Of a DNA stretch of 64,000 nt, positions 53,990 to 64,000 are shown one piece after another. The translations under genes were made by a program, and so were the position numbers. The notes beneath the pieces were generated by a model that did no database searches, was not told where the DNA came from, and saw only the letters and a list, made by a program, of their open reading frames with translations. Source of the DNA: Salvia splendens (taxonomy: Eukaryota > Streptophyta > Magnoliopsida > Lamiales > Lamiaceae); the NCBI RefSeq assembly GCF_004379255.2, contig NC_056046.1, positions 9,238,001 through 9,302,000 on the forward strand. Reading direction: 5' to 3'. Position 1 is the stretch's first letter. Each line of letters begins with the position of its first letter.

Positions 53990-55014
53990 TCAGAGAGTGT
54001 TGAAGAATGGAGATGACGAAGAAGAAGAAGAAGAAGAAGAAGAAAGGCGAGTAGTTTCATCCTTGCATGCAATTCTCAGCCTCTTCACCCCCTCCACGAA
54101 CTCCCTGTTCAACCACACACATTAATTAACACTTCAAAAACATAATTAATTTCATTTATAAATCAACATTATTATCTGAATTAATTTTCTTACTTCCATG
54201 GAACATCTCCAACCTTCCTCCACTGCTCATTTTTATCCTTATAAAACAATGAAAACGGCGAATCTGATTGAAACAGCCTCAATCCAGACATGGATTGTTT
54301 CCCTGTAGATTAAACAACACAAGTTGTTTAACGTCGTATCTCATACTTTATTCTCTCGTCTCTCTTACATTTGGTGAAAACGTGACGTACCAAACATGTC
54401 TTCGAGTTGAAGGGCGAGGGTAAAATAGTCCATGTTGTGGAGAAGGCAAACTTTCCTCCCAACCACCACTCCATCCATATTAACCTTCACATAACTCCAT
54501 CTCTGTTTGCTTTCAATCCCTTCACATTCCTCCTCACAATTTTCCTTTGACTGCAAATCCTCACTCTTTTTCGGCCACTCCATCAACATCTCGTAATTCT
54601 CTACATTTATCAATCACCCACATTTTTAATATAATAGTACGTCTCAACTTCGAGCGCTAGACTAAAAATGTCCACGACCTATGTTTTCTTTTTAAAAATC
54701 TCAAATTCAAGAAAAATGTTTACTTTATGTGCCTATTAAGCATGCGAGCTGACTCATCATTATTTTATTGATATCTACATTCTCAGTAAAAAACTCAAAG
54801 TTGGCGAAGCAAAACATGATTAAGTAATTCTATAAAAAGAATGAAATTAATAATAAGTGATTAATGAAGTGCTCCTACCATGGGAATTATGAGAGTAGCA
54901 AGCAGGATGGGGCTGCACAATGCGCAAGCTCAGCCCCAAATCGATGATGCTAGAATCTTCTTTTCCAAGATAGGAGGAAAGAGCTGCATGATTTAGAAGG
55001 TAGCTTGAATCCAT
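53990..55014 (-). CDS. Non-canonical Aux/IAA protein, IAA32-like
   Basis: Four exons, 55,014-54,879, 54,600-54,391, 54,302-54,194 and 54,104-53,990, phases consistent, 189 residues. Domain I is an EAR-type repressor motif (IDLGLSLRIVQ, residues 24-34). No GWPPV-like degron (domain II) is present. The PB1 part follows: WSYVKVNMDGVVVGRKV with conserved Lys, then FSLFYKDKNEQWRKVGDVPWKEF, where the acidic cluster is weakened (DKNEQ). The C terminus holds a run of about 8-9 Ser encoded by a (GAA)n microsatellite on the plus strand (54,018-54,044). Lacking a degron, it should escape auxin-triggered TIR1/AFB degradation, as known for IAA32/IAA34. It resembles At2g01200. Confidence 0.85.
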
Positions 55015-57728
55015 ATAGAAAACTAGAATTAAAATTAAAAAAATGAAAGGATATATGAAATGAAAGTTAAAAATGGAAGTACGTATATATGAGAAAAAGA
55101 GTGGAGGGGACAAAAGGAAGACAAGGGAGGCTTTATCCCATGACCAATGATATAGGTAGTAGTAGTGAAATTCTGACATTCTCAACATGTATTGTGTTTG
55201 GACAAAATTGCAAGGAAAAGGACAGGTGATGGGCTCTAAATTCAGCAACACATATCAGTATTTGTATTAAGGGGTAAGAGATGTGTGAGATTCTTGTATT
55301 CTTGCATCCCCATATTGCTACAAAACTCCACCTCTCCCTTGTACATCGCAGCACGACACGTGACGCATTGTCGCCGGGCACGTCACGGTGTTTGGCGCAG
55401 AGCATTTCCTGTGCTGCAAATTGCTGTAGCATGTTTCAAGATTCGGACAAGTTCTACTCAACTGCAGCAGTGAGAGAGAGAGACTTATTTTTTTTAATGA
55501 AATAAAGTTCATGAGTTGTCACATATTGAGGGAACTAATGGGAATTAGTATCTATTGATATCAGTTTAATATCTAATACGTGAGCCCAGTTCGACGCCTT
55601 GATGTGGCGTTGCACTAGTAGATGCAGCCCCACAAATTTATTGTTTTTGGGATTTTATTATGATGTAATTGGAGCTTATATTTTTGTATGGATGGATGTA
55701 GTTAATGGTTGGAGTTATCGTGGATAAGATGGGGATTGGTTGGGCAAGCAAAGATAAATAGGTGAGAAAGTGGTGATGGGGTAGATAATCCATGTCTTGG
55801 ACCAATTTTAATGAGGGGGGACACTCATGTCTAGAATAAGCATCATCTGTTTCATTAGCATACCATAAGATTATGTCTACCAATGTAACTCTCGTACTAA
55901 ACAATCAACTACGATCTTGGGGGACATAGTTGGCCGGAAAGTTGGGGCCGGCTTGTCGACGACACTGTGAAAAACGTCAACCTTCAACCCGGAAAATAAC
56001 GGGACGATGAAGCGCAGTTCAGTTGGCAAGATGCTCCTCCAAAGAAAGCAATAAGTTGAGATTTTGAGTCATCATGGTGGTGGTATATATATGGAAAACC
56101 ATTATACGAATTCGTATCTTAATAAAAACAAGTGAAAATAACCAAATAAGAAGTCACACTTTTGTGTTTTTTAATTTTTAAAACCTTAAGCTCATGAGCA
56201 TATTTTTGTTAGTATTATCTTGTTCTTTACCATCTAGCATGAGCTAGTCTTTTGAGGCTAGGATTGTCGCTTAACTTTATCTCTTAGCTTGGCAATTCAT
56301 TTGTACCTTATTTTACTAATTTTCTCATTGTATATATTCAAATGTGATTCTTGATTGAGATTGGTCTGAATGGACACAATAACATGCATGATTTTTTATT
56401 ATGTTGAGTGAATAGCATAGGAATGTGTTACTTCCAAGTGTGACTTTGTGATGTGAGTTGAAAATCTGAAGTCCTAAAGTACTATTACTTTGGCAATAAG
56501 AATATGTTTAACTTGGCAATATATTTGGCACTTAATCCAAGCAAACCCTGTTATTACTTTGGCAATAATAAAATATATTTATAAGTATATATTTATAAAA
56601 GAAGAACTACATATGGAAAAAAAAGTCCAGTCTCGTGGGCCTTGTGGCGACGCTAGGTGGCCGACAACCTTTTATATTAATAAAGCCCAATAAGAAAGTG
56701 GCCTGCCCAAGAAACAATCCTAATTTTTTTCCCATTTGATCAATTAAAATACAATTATTTAAACGCTGCTTAATGTCATTACCTCCACCTCTAAATCCAC
56801 CAACAACAAAAATGATGAGAGACCTTTTGAACTGTTTAGTCAAATTAGCTTTTAAGAAAAAAGATGTGGAGTAGACACAATTAGAATATTTGAATGAGTA
56901 TGTCGCTGAAAAAGATTTATCGAATATACTAAAAACTTAGGTGCATTTTTTCTTCATAATCAGCACCGGCGATTGCAATGCATCTTCACACGCATGGTGT
57001 GGCAATGCCACCTACTCTATAAATGTTTCTCATCAGTCATCACAAACACCAGCTATACGAATTTAATTTCTCTGAAATAGTAATTTTTTTAACAATCTAA
57101 AACTCATACTCCCTCCCTTCCCTCCATCTACTATACTACTCCGTACTACCAATAATCTTAGTCATGGACAATATGAATTTTTATACAAAATCAATAAAAT
57201 AAATATGAGTGATAGAGGAAAAAAAAAAGTGATTGAAGTCCTTTTATATATAAAAAAATTGATAATTTTTTTTAAATAATAGTATAACAATTAGAAAATT
57301 TTACCAAAGACTTGAAATGAAAAAATATTGGTCACGGAGGGAGGATTATAATCTTAAAAAGATCCACCTTTTGATTTTTATAAAAATTATGAACTCGTAG
57401 TATCTTGAATAAATAAATACTACTAGTACTTGTATGGGACAAAGTGTAGTACGGAGATGGACATAAAAGAAAATATGTTTAACAATTGAAGGACAAGAGT
57501 GTTTGTGTTGTCATTACAAAAGCTAAAACATTCAACAAAAAGTCATTGCATAAGGTAGACATGTATGAACACCACTTTTCTCTGATTCTCCCTACCACCT
57601 CCAAAAATCAAGATTGTCTGTTTCCTTTCAAAGACCTCCTTTAGTTCAAATTTTCCCATAAAACATTTACTCTCTCCTCATTTCACTCTCTAGTATCAAA
57701 ACACTACAGAGGCTAGTTAATGTGAATT
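55015..57728. other. Intergenic region between divergent genes
   Basis: 2.7 kb, AT-rich, between the IAA32-like gene (minus) and the RING gene (plus), so both promoters are here. A degenerate Stowaway-like pair lies at about 57,108-57,350 (actccctcccttccc, then gtcacggagggagga). No other ORF is convincing. Confidence 0.4.
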
Positions 57729-58843
57729 ATGCCTCAAGTGAAAAAAGAGCACAAGAGATGCAGAAAACAAGAAAAGGAAAAACAACAACAGAACTCGTTT
57801 GCAGCAACCAATGGAGCTGAATCAAGAATCCCATCAAAGAAGAAGATGTTCATGTTTGTCAAGCTTAAAGGACTGGGGTGTAAAGCGGCGGAGACGACGC
57901 CGGCGATCATAAGATCAGCGGCTGAGTGGGAGGCTAAGGGTGCAAGAAATCAGAAGAGAAAACCTTTGCATAATCGAAGGAATCTGGATAATGTTGTTGT
58001 TGATCTTCCTCATGTCAACATGTGTTGCACGTCGCCAGGAATCGGTATTGCTTCGGATGTTGCACCTCGAGCTGCACCACACAGAAAGGTACAATGTAAT
58101 GCTGCTTTGTAGTAACTTTGATTTTGTCTGGGAGTGATTTGTGATCAAGCTGGAAAGTGGGTGTTTTTGTTGTTTTAGCATTCTCGAGAAGCAAGAAGAA
58201 ATGATGTTGATGCAGCTGAATTTCAGATTGGGATTGGGCCACGAACTACTCATCGTTCTTCTGAAGAATTCATAGAGGTAAATTTGGCTCTAAAAACTGC
58301 ATTGTAAATTTCTATTGATATTGTAATGACCAATGCAGATGCTGATGAACCGGCAAGCGCTGCTTCCGGGGAGAACACTCCGGCAACACGACCGATATCA
58401 ACACTGGAGGCTCGACGTGGATGATATGTCGTACGAGGTGCTATTACAGAAACTCTTGATTCCTGTTTGTACCCTAATCTCTCACCCTTCCAATTCCTAG
58501 TATTAAACTTTGCAACAACAGGAGCTACTTAATTTGGGAGACAGAATTGGGTACGTAGGCACCGGGTTGCAGGAAGCAGAGATATCCAATTGTCTAAAGA
58601 AATTCAAACATATCAACAAAGATTGGGAGTGCAGCATTTGCCAGGTAAACTCTCTGCTTTTTCCCCCTCCTCTACGAGTGGGATATTCGTATTAATGTTA
58701 AAATCATGCAGGAGAGATGCAAGGTAGATGATGAAATAGGAATACTCAAATGTGGCCATCATCATCACGTGGAATGCATAAAGCAGTGGCTTCTACAGAA
58801 GAATGCATGCCCTGTCTGCAAATCTGCTGCCCTGTCCAAGTAA
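57729..58843 (+). CDS. RING-H2 E3 ubiquitin ligase (5 exons)
   Basis: Exons 57,729-58,088, 58,179-58,277, 58,339-58,437, 58,522-58,644 and 58,712-58,843 give 270 residues. The N terminus is basic and probably disordered (MPQVKKEHKRCRKQEKEKQQQ). A central helical region (MLMNRQALLPGRTLRQHDRY, DVDDMSYEELLNLGDRIG) precedes a C-terminal RING-H2 finger: CSICQERCKVDDEIGILKCGHHHHVECIKQWLLQKNACPVC in outline, with the Cys/His ligands in C-x2-C, C-x1-H, H-x2-C and C-x2-C spacing. The EELLNLGDRIG stretch before the finger is typical of MBR2/BB-type plant ligases. It is expected to transfer ubiquitin from an E2; targets are unknown. Confidence 0.85.
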
Positions 58844-59508
58844 AATAAGCCATTTTTTTGCCTTTTTTCGAAATTGTGGGGCTAAAAATCTCACCTTTTT
58901 CCACGACTTTTTACTTGTGTGGTTCTGGCACTCTAGATAGGAGCATGAGATCGTGGTCCAAGCTCTGGGGTTGCCTCTTGTAATGCTTTATTAAGCAGAG
59001 CTCTGTTCCCTACATCATGAAAATTCAATACTACTCCATTTTTCAGCCACATAAATATAGTACTCTAGAAAATAATCTCCACAACACTTGTTGAAGGCTT
59101 CGAGTTTTAGATTTACATAATATCATCATAAATATAAAAGATGGGCATCATTTACAGACATCTCATGCTCCATTCTAGTTTACACTTGTCGCCCAAAAGG
59201 GAAACAGAAATCAAGTACTGATTTTGAAGGTAGGAATTAAAAGCATCATCACAAACTAGAAAGCAAACCACAACAAAAGCTGCATAGCTTGAGTCTAAAA
59301 GGTTCAGAATCGTCTAGAAGTAATGGCATTCCCCACACCCCTACGTCGTGAAAATGCAGTGTAACTTCATGAATCGTGAGATGGTGATGTAGCGGGATGC
59401 TAGGAAAGCTCACTGGCACGGTTAAGTTAACTCTGCCCCACCACCAGAACCAATGACTGCTGGAAAGATCATATACTGTGTGCCAGAGAACGTAAAGTTT
59501 GCTTTCGA
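58844..59508. other. Intergenic region between convergent genes
   Basis: Contains the 3' ends of the RING gene (plus) and the hydrolase gene (minus). Nothing else is recognised. Confidence 0.4.
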
Positions 59509-62500
59509 CTACTGATTCGAGTCATAACGGCTTAGAAATTGGATTATACAGGGGTATATTTGTTCCACAGCCTGCAGGCATTAGGTAGTAAAATTTTAAG
59601 CAATCAAACCCAAGTCATGGACCTATGAGAAAGGCACCTAAAGATCAAGTGAAGAGGGCAGAGTTATAATACAAACCAGTCGTCCTCCCACCAGATCGTA
59701 ATGAGCATAATGTGGACCATTAGGTTCTCCAAATACTTTATAGGTGACTAAGTGCTCAGGAATGGTCTTCACGGTCTCTGAATTATACTGACTGGTGTAA
59801 GTATAAGTATGTGGCAAGTATGCTATGTCTGACAGGATAATAAGCTAACCGTATACAGCTTCTGGTGGACAGATCAAGTCACGGTCTCCAGCAAGCGCTA
59901 ATACAGGAACCTCGCTGTTAGGTAGATGATCCTTGTAAAAAAATGTACCGTTTCTATTACGGAGCCCTCCTTCTTTAAAAGCAGTGGTTAACTGCAATAA
60001 TAGTTTTGCTGGAATAGTACCTGCCAGCAGCAACGAAATTCCATTGAGAAGGTTGAAAATTTTCTGCTTGGTATTATCCTTTTAGTGAAGTGCTTTCAAG
60101 AATTTCACAGAAAGAACCAATAATAACCATGTGCACTAAAAAAAGTTATTGTTGTACCAGCTTCCAAGGCCTAGTTTGTGTTTGGTTTTTTTAAAAGGAA
60201 GCATCTCTTGCAATATAAACAAGAAAGTCAATACAAGCCTAGTGTTTGTAGAAGCATCTAACTAAGGGCAAGAAGAATAGTTCACAAGGGCATTTTAATA
60301 ACTTATAATGTAAAAGAGAACTTTGTAAGAGTTACAGTGACTCACAAAAGTTGTTGAGAACGAGCTTCTTTAACAGCTCAGGGTGCATCATGTCCTGGGC
60401 TGATATCAAGTCATTCATCCATGATAAGACATAAGGCGGACTAGACGTGAGAGGATAAGCTGCAGATAGTAATGCGCCTAGAGGAACAACAGGCACATTC
60501 AGAGCCTGAGCAGGATCAGCCTACAGCACAGTGTAAGGTATTTTAAAAAGAGGATGAGATAGCATTTAACATCCGATTAAAAAAAATGCTACTTACAAGA
60601 GGAATAAGAAGTTTGAGAGATGATTTAGATGATGTGTAGTCAAGTGATGAGGCCAATGTCACCACGGCAGCTAATCCAGGATCTCTTCCTTCCGAACCTT
60701 TTAAAACAGTAGCTGATAAATATTTTTATCGCAACACCAACAACAAAAATGTGTCTAACATAATTATGTTATAGGATTAAATATGAAGGTATCAAATTGT
60801 CAGACATTTCAAAAATCTACACAAATAAAAGGAAAAAAAAAGCATTGCGTCAACTAACTACCCACAACTTTAGACAGTACCAATGAAGGGATTATTCACT
60901 TGGGATTATCACCCAAGTGAATAATCCTCCATACTAAAACAGTCACGTTTCCTATACTCATGAAGATGCATAGAGCCATGGTGCTTTTACAACTGAGATT
61001 GATTGACAAACCATATATATTGCAAGCAGTTGAGCTTGAGAGTATCTCTGTAGTTATTGAAGTCAGAATATACATCATGCATCATCTATGCAGGAATCTA
61101 ACTTACTGTAACGTGCTAGCATGGCATATAGTAAAATTCCCCCCATGGAGTGACCAATAGCAAGTATCCGGCCATCCTTTGGTTTGCTTTGGGCCCTTAT
61201 GTATTCCATCTGTGAAATAGGCGACAGGAGAAACATAGAAAGATTTTTTTTAAAACAAGAAAAAAGGAAATAGTAACTAAAGAAACAATATCAGAATGTC
61301 ACCTCACCGCAGCGGGAACATCCTCTTCCAGGTAATGATCGAAGTCCCAGTCATATTGGACAATCAAGTCCAACTGATTCTCGAGATCTTGTAAAGTTGT
61401 TCTCAGACGCTCTGAAAGATCAAAAAGTGGAGGCGAAACTGAACGCTGAGCTTCATCAATGATATCAACTAGCTTTTGACTTAGATCCCTAATCTGGCTA
61501 GCAACACCAGATTTTTGCCTCCTCTCCAGCAAACTTAAAAGGTTCTTCCTTACTTCACTAAAACGGTCATATATAAATGAGCCCTCCAAAAGATCTGATA
61601 CTTGGTCAAAAAATTTCGCTGACATGATTTTTGATTGACTTTCACTAAGAAAGCCAGAAAGTCTTTCGGACAAACGTGTAAAGGTTTCTGTCAATTCTGT
61701 TACCAGTCTCGATTCATCCCATGCTGTAGCAAGCCCATTTAGTTCTTCATTTACAACAGAAATCTCAGTTTTATCCGTGCTCAGCGCTGAGGTTGATTGC
61801 TGGTTGGCAGGAGCACCATTAGTATTATCTGCAGCAGCTTCCATTTGTTCTGATGTTGCACGAGAAGTCTTACTCTGCACGGAGGTAGCATTAGTCATAT
61901 TCTCTGCAGCAGCTTCCATTTGTTCAGATATTGCATGAGCTGACTTCTCTACATCCTTGAAATCCGACCCTTGGGTACTCAATCCTGCCCCCCGAACTTC
62001 TAGTACCCAGGTGTCAAATCCTTGGCCACACATATATCGGGCAAATGAAGACTGCAATAATGTTTTTTTTCAAAAGTAAAGGCATTAGTTTTCCTTTCTT
62101 TTCTTCCTTTATTTTCAAAATACATGCATCCCCCTTCTTAATAATAAACTAGTACTCCCTCTGTCCCATTAAAAATGAAACATTTTCCTTTTTGGTCTGT
62201 CCCAATAAAAATGAAACGTTTCTAAAAATGGAAACAATACTCTCTCTACTTTTTCTTCTCTCTTACTTTACTCTCTCTTCATTAACTCACAAAACAAGAC
62301 TACATAAAATCCTGTGCCGAAAAGCAAATGTTGCATATTTAATGGGACGGAGGGAGTATAACACTAAGTCCGTATATGATGTTTGATAATAGCTAATGGA
62401 GATGATAATGAATTCTGCCTACTCATATTAAATAGTTGTTCCATTTAGATTTCAGGGTATCGATGGGCATATCAGCATTGTCTATATTTCAACCTCATAA

Positions 62501-63448
62501 GCATTCCCCTTAATAGATTGGTGTGTTCATCTACAAAATCAAAATGAAGGTTTTACAGATGCAGACTTTTCATTCAACTGAAACCATTTCATTGTATCAC
62601 AGTTCAAAGATAAAATCTTCATGAGTACATTTTCCAAAATCTGCATACACAATATCCATATCTAACTAACACTTAGCTATACACATGTCCACACTGATAT
62701 GTAATGTTGATGCACGAAAGAGAATCAAACTAACCCCAGGAGAAAGATCATATCCAATGGCATTTGTTCCCACACCGGATAACAGCAGCAGCGGATGATT
62801 TCTCGGTGGAGCCTGCTTCAATATAAAATTAACTTGAACTTAAATTCCATAATAAGACTGCTAATCTCTTCCGTATTCAATAAGTATATTACTAACAAAA
62901 AGACAATAACTGTCGAAATTCTACATATAGCAATTTCCAGGATTCAACATGGAATTCTCTACTTCAAGGTCAATTTGCAATCAAAATCTGAAATACTTCA
63001 GCCGCACTTTCTGCCTACTATCTTAAACCAAGTATAATCTGCTTAGAAATTAAATCGTGGATCGACTATATGTATGCAGGAGCTCGCCCACTCTAAACAA
63101 GCCACCAACACCAATTTTCAGTGCACGCAACAAAATGACGACGAGTACCTGCGGCGACGGGCTATAGCGCCAGAGCGCGAGCTTCCAGGGCGAGTTATTG
63201 ACCGTGACGTAATGGAGCTCGTCGGCGGTGCATATCGGAGGTTTGTTGGGGAGCTTATCGACATCGGCTGGCTGAGTCTCGTTGGTGGAGAACGCTCTAA
63301 CTCTCGCAGACACGAGCGAGAGGCGGCGGAAGGAAGCAATTCTCGGAGAGACAAAACAGTGGCGGAATTGGAGGAGGCGGTGGTGGTGACGGAATGTGGT
63401 GGCTGCTAGGTGGATCGCCGGATTCATGTTAGATTGGGCGATCGCCAT
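59509..63448 (-). CDS. alpha/beta hydrolase family protein, probably plastid-targeted (9 exons)
   Basis: Exons 63,448-63,149, 62,812-62,735, 62,051-61,308, 61,209-61,107, 60,697-60,597, 60,520-60,346, 60,020-59,850, 59,777-59,677 and 59,571-59,509, phases consistent, 611 residues. The first 60 residues are Arg/Ser/Ala-rich with few acids, like a transit peptide. LLLLSGVGTNAIGYDLSPG and GFDTWVLEVRGAG are the early fold strands. An unusually long insert (about 150-370) holds two near copies of SEQMEAAAxN and helical, charged segments. The nucleophile elbow is AIGHSMGGILLY, the acid is AGDRDLICPPEAV, and the histidine is in NGPHYAHYDLV. It resembles the Arabidopsis At1g15060/At1g73750 family (from memory); its substrate is unknown. 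Intron 2 contains a Stowaway-like MITE. It is not closely related to the hydrolase pair at the left. Confidence 0.85.
62153..62358. mobile_element. Stowaway-like MITE in hydrolase intron 2
   Basis: From tactccctctgtcccatta to aatgggacggagggagta, about 206 bp with TA ends, with an internal second ctgtcccaataaaaatgaaac copy. Confidence 0.75.
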
Positions 63449-63742
63449 GGTTGATTACTCTCAAGTAAAAATTGTGAATTTTAAAATAAATTTATGGAAA
63501 TTTGCAGATTGGGGTTTGACCTCAGATGCGTGGTTTCACCAAATCGAATTTCTTCCAGTGTGTAGGAGGTTCCTTGGAAGCGGTGGAAGAAGAATAGCAG
63601 TAGGATTTTTTCTTTATCAATTTTGTTTTGTTATTTTTGGAAAGGAAACGGGATAAAGGTCGAAGTGGATCTCCTACTTCAACCATGGTGCACATTCCTA
63701 AGCCACACTCATAACCAAATAAAATAATCTCACCATCCCTTA

Positions 63743-64000
63743 GACCATCGGCAGTGGGGCGCGCTAAGGCACGCCCTATGGCGCGTCACGTCAGCATTTT
63801 TATCCTCATCCTTCTCCACCTGCAGTGGGGCGCCTTAAGACGCGTCATATGACGCGCCACATCATCATTTTGTTGTTTTGTTTAATTAATTTAATTGTTT
63901 TCAAATAACACGTAACGAGTAAAAAAAACGACTAAATAACAAGCGGTGAAGTTTTAATAAAAAAAAATTACACCATTCAACTAAAAAAAGAAAAAAACTA
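63743..64000 (-). mobile_element. Harbinger-like element C, cut by the window end
   Basis: Left end gaccatcggcagtggggcg after TTA (63,740-63,742). The sequence follows element A (6,606-6,840) closely to the last base, apart from small indels in the ggggcgc and gcgcgcc blocks. The Myb/SANT-like ORF should start to appear just beyond the window. Confidence 0.75.

Noticed and set aside
59845..63448. Third copy of the left-hand hydrolase duplication
   Set aside because: It is also an alpha/beta hydrolase, but exon structure, elbow motif (GHSMGG versus GPSLGA) and length differ; it is a separate family.

Overview
This is a nuclear segment of a flowering plant, almost certainly a eudicot. The genes have many short GT-AG introns (one GC-AG), the proteins belong to land-plant families (Aux/IAA, LRR receptor kinase, wall-associated-kinase galacturonan-binding domain, RING-H2), spacers are AT-rich, and plant transposons (Ty3/gypsy LTR elements, Harbinger-like elements, Stowaway-like MITEs) are everywhere. 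No species marker is visible. Gene-family names come from reading translated exons; no database was searched.

Left part (1-29,450) is a tandem segmental duplication. Unit 1 (about 247-13,490) carries an apparently intact 10-exon alpha/beta hydrolase gene on the minus strand. Unit 2 (about 13,500-29,430) carries a second copy that is damaged: its first intron holds a 7.2-kb LTR retrotransposon with matching LTRs and a CATAC target duplication, exon 1 is frameshifted and the intron 4 donor is mutated. The spacers of the two units still align in pieces but have been loaded with different transposons, so each unit serves as an empty-site control for the other. A recurrent guest is a Harbinger-like family with 3-bp target duplications; most copies carry only a decayed Myb/SANT-like ORF and no visible transposase. 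There is also a broken relative of the LTR element flanked by a 200-bp direct repeat.

Middle part (30,100-46,000) is gene space: a tRNA-Pro-like relic, a kinase-less GUB_WAK protein gene, a damaged or truncated gene of unknown function, a small Gly/Cys-rich membrane protein gene, a 12-exon gene fusing a CinA-like domain to an HxGH nucleotidylyltransferase (minus strand), and an LRR receptor-like kinase with an atypical kinase domain.

Right part (47,000-64,000) starts with a Harbinger-like element, a Stowaway-like MITE and a young 5.7-kb Ty3/gypsy chromovirus-type element with a 1,590-codon gag-pol ORF. Then come a non-canonical Aux/IAA gene (minus), a RING-H2 ligase gene (plus) and a 9-exon alpha/beta hydrolase gene (minus). 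The window ends inside another Harbinger-like copy. The nucleotidyltransferase, receptor kinase and IAA32-like genes recall the Arabidopsis At2g01220-At2g01210-At2g01200 neighbourhood (from memory), which suggests conserved microsynteny split here by transposons.
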